Below are positions 61,292 to 64,000 of a stretch of 64,000 bases of DNA, piece by piece. Origin of the DNA: Muraenolepis orangiensis (Eukaryota; Chordata; Actinopteri; Gadiformes; Muraenolepididae); the NCBI GenBank assembly GCA_027704905.1, contig CM051020.1, positions 21,365,944 through 21,429,943 on the forward strand, written 5' to 3'. Each line of letters opens with the position of its first letter. The stretch's first letter is position 1. The notes below the pieces were generated by a model. The model saw nothing but the letters and a program-made list of their open reading frames with translations. It had not been told where the DNA came from and did not search any database. The position numbers and the translations under genes are program-made.

Positions 61292-61299
61292 ACCTAGGC

Positions 61300-62031
61300 A
61301 ACCACAACACCACAACTATCCAAATCATGTATTTTTCTAACCCTTCTGACCTCCAAGATTAGGCGATACCATATTTACAACCGAAACAAACGGTAATCTG
61401 ATTTATTTGCCAACATAGTGTATGAAGGATAACCTTTGTCACATTCAAGGGTGCACAACTTCACATTCAAAACTTTAATGCAAAACAAGCCAGATACAAA
61501 GAAACATCCTGACAAAGCAAAAACTGGAAATGTATTTCAATATAATAAAAGCTATTCTAACTCATAACTATATTTGAGATTACTGATTAACCAGTAACAT
61601 CAAAGGACAAAATGTGTTGTATCTGAACATTTGCTTCAAGAATATGTAATAAATAATGAATTGTATATGGGTTTATTTTGTAATAATACATAATAATAGT
61701 CACAGGTCTTAATAAACTAGTAATATGATAACTCAAAAATCTGAGACTATGTTTACAAACCACACTCCTTTTGTAAAAGCTTCCCTTTGGACCAACATAG
61801 TTGATAGATTCATGGGACATCCCCCTCTGCCTACTATGGCTCCCTCTTTGTCCACACCAGATGTGATATTCTGTGTGTGTTTGTTGGTTAAAGGGGCCCC
61901 TGGCCCGGGCTGTCCCAGCGGGCCTGACCAGGGACTGCCCTATCCCCCTTCTTCAATTGGAAGAGACATAAAAACACATTCACATGCTCCTCTTTTTGGC
62001 AGGGCCTCCCTTCAGGTCCCAGCATACATTT
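61300..62031 (-). other. tgfbr1: Probable tgfbr1 intron 1
   Basis: No gene recognised. Confidence 0.45.
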
Positions 62032-62290
62032 GTGATATCAATAGAATGGTGGTAGGTTACAGTTGTGATATCAATAGTATGGTGGTAGGTTACAGTTGTG
62101 ATATCAATAGAATGGTGGTAGGTTACAGTTGTGATATCAATAGTATGGTGGTAGGTTACAGTTGTGATATCAATAGAATGGTGGTAGGTTACAGTTGTGA
62201 TATCAATAGTATGGTGGTAGGTTACAGTTGTGATATCAATAGTATGGTGGTAGGTTACAGTTGTGATATCAATAGTATGGTGGTAGGTTC
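62032..62290. repeat. 33-bp minisatellite with alternating variants
   Basis: Eight copies starting at 62032, 62065, 62098, 62131, 62164, 62197, 62230 and 62263. The variants AGAATGG and AGTATGG alternate over the first six units. Confidence 0.95.
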
Positions 62291-64000
62291 CATCCTTAAC
62301 CGCAGTGAGGGGGTCTTTTCCATGTCTGATAAACAAGTGGAGTGGTGCTGGGCCTTCCTGTTTTAACAACATCAGGAAGTAGAACAGGGGAATCCACCTT
62401 TCATTATTGATGCCATTAGTCTAAAGCCCTCAAAGTACTCCCATTTGGCCTGCTGTGCCATTACAAATGTAGCTGCTTAAACATAACAGTAATAATAGAC
62501 CAAACCCATCATGGCCAAGCAAAAGTGATTACCGTTTATGAAATCTGTGTCTCTTTTTTATCACGTCTGGAGATTTCAGTATGTGAATAGCGGATGCAAG
62601 CACACAAACAGCTTGAGGGATAGAGAAGGGGTGGGGTTAGGGGGCAAAGGTTGTATGGGGTATGACCTTCATGAATATGGAGGAGGCTGGTTTAGCGTAT
62701 TAGAGAGGCCGACTGGCCTGGTCACCAGACGTGTCTGCATCTGCTCCCGTCCTAAAGACCTCAACTCTTGGGACAGATGTCCCTTGCTGAGATGAACTTA
62801 TGGAGCAAAATGCATGTGAACATATGAATGCTGCATAGCCAACCAGATTACAGGTATACAAACACACCCTACAAGCCTCCCTGGCAGAATTGTTAAGTGT
62901 GAGCTTTGACTTCCACCTACATTCACCATATGGAATAGCATGTTGGGATTCAAATATAAATAACCGGCTTTAGAGGTTTGACTGAAAAAAAAGACAATCC
63001 ATAGACTCACACATAATATTCTTACTTATGGTTATCGCGTGGTATTGTCTTGTGCTGAGTAGATATGCTCTACGTGTTGTCATGTAGAATACATACTCAC
63101 CCAGTTGGTTTCTAGGATTCTATACCAAGATAATATAGGAGGATGAATAGATCAGGATATTCTATTGGATAGGGAGAAGGGAGAGGGGGCTCAAGGGGAT
63201 ATGAGTAGGCAGCAGTGTGACCTGAGGAAGGCTCTCTGTCCATGTTCAACCGTTAGGCAAACAAACATTTGTTCATGCCAAACACACAAGCTTGGAAAGC
63301 ACACATAGTCAACCCCGGGCCACGAAAAAGGTATCCAAGTAAAAAAGGAGAAAGCTGAGGGCAGACAGAAACAAAAAACCTGTTTTCACATTACAGTCAC
63401 ATTACAGTCAGGTATGGCCCGGAAAGACAACAAGCCCAAAATAATAAAGCAACATTCTCAGACCGACCAACGCAACAGGACAGCCAATGAGGTGCAGCGC
63501 TGGGTAGCTGTAGGGGCGCATTGGGAAAACCTCAAGATTAACAGTGGAGCAAGAATACATGATTGCGTCTCGTGTTGGCCAGTTCTTTGATTATACTGAC
63601 AGGTTTTGCAGCTAGTAAGAAATCTGTATATTATAATATATAAAGCCCAGCCTTGTGAAGGTAAAGGCATTGGGATGTAGCTATTCATGATCTAGCAACA
63701 ATAGAGTGAGGGTTTTATGGTTTCTCAATATAAAATTAGACCACAGATCTGGTTGTTGCCATGGGGTTTACTTGCCCAGGATCAGTCACTCTGTTGCATG
63801 TACCGATTCTGAAGTACTTTAAAGGTTTAAAGTACTAATGGCCTATGGGTAGTTGATGTGCATAATCAATAGGGTGAAAATGGTGACACATACCATTTTA
63901 AAAAATAATGTTGAATTTTGTTTCAATGTGATGCAGGTTTATCCTGGCTCTAAATGAGGCTGGTCATGTGTACCGTGCCTTCAACTGGCAAATTGCATGT
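62291..64000 (-). other. tgfbr1: Probable tgfbr1 intron 1 to window end
   Basis: No signal-peptide exon, CpG-rich promoter or other gene was found; the upstream end of tgfbr1 is probably outside the window. Confidence 0.4.

Overview
This window is vertebrate nuclear DNA, almost certainly from a teleost fish. It has intron-split genes whose exons read as vertebrate proteins, fish-type non-LTR retrotransposons (an RTE/Rex3-like copy with a GATG-type tail and several L2/CR1/Jockey-like copies), hAT-like elements, and a very high load of tandem repeats. By rough addition, micro- and minisatellites cover about 10 kb of the 64 kb. That load would suit a gadiform (cod-like) fish, but this is inference only. 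I saw no bacterial-style operon, CRISPR array, tRNA or rRNA.

Two real protein genes are present, both on the minus strand and head to tail. (1) lancl2 (LanC-like protein 2) is complete in nine exons from 26,288 (ATG) down to 10,056 (stop). All splice phases close and give a 423-residue protein that starts with a myristoylation-type MGENVSKRLKL and carries the zinc-binding WCHG and CHGTAGN motifs. (2) tgfbr1 (TGF-beta receptor type I, ALK5) is present from exon 2 (52,133) to the stop codon (37,763) in eight exons, with extracellular, membrane, GS and kinase regions all intact. The signal-peptide exon 1 was not found and probably lies beyond 64,000. A long 3' UTR probably runs to about 32,525, where an AATAAA is followed by a GU-rich stretch.

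Layout: 1-10 kb is intergenic DNA downstream of lancl2, with a 42-bp coding-like repeat, a broken LINE (1.3-4.9 kb), a 648-bp element with 15-bp terminal inverted repeats, and two large minisatellites. 10-26.3 kb is lancl2, its introns filled by minisatellites and three LINE pieces. 26.3-32.5 kb is the intergenic spacer, with a 1.3-kb 25-bp repeat array and a LINE fragment. 32.5-37.8 kb is the probable tgfbr1 3' UTR. 37.8-52.1 kb is the tgfbr1 body, with a Rex3-like insertion bounded by a 12-bp target duplication. 52.1-64 kb is probably tgfbr1 intron 1, with two hAT-like non-autonomous elements and more satellites.

The most interesting pattern is that several tandem repeats in both genes contain exon ends or splice sites. 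The 3' end plus splice donor of lancl2 exon 8 is repeated about nine times. The end of tgfbr1 exon 2, with its donor, is copied once into intron 2. The last 14 codons of tgfbr1, stop included, are repeated in the 3' UTR. Acceptor-like or donor-like repeats abut lancl2 exons 7, 3, 4 and 9. This could supply competing splice sites, or record a local slippage or repair process acting on exon borders.
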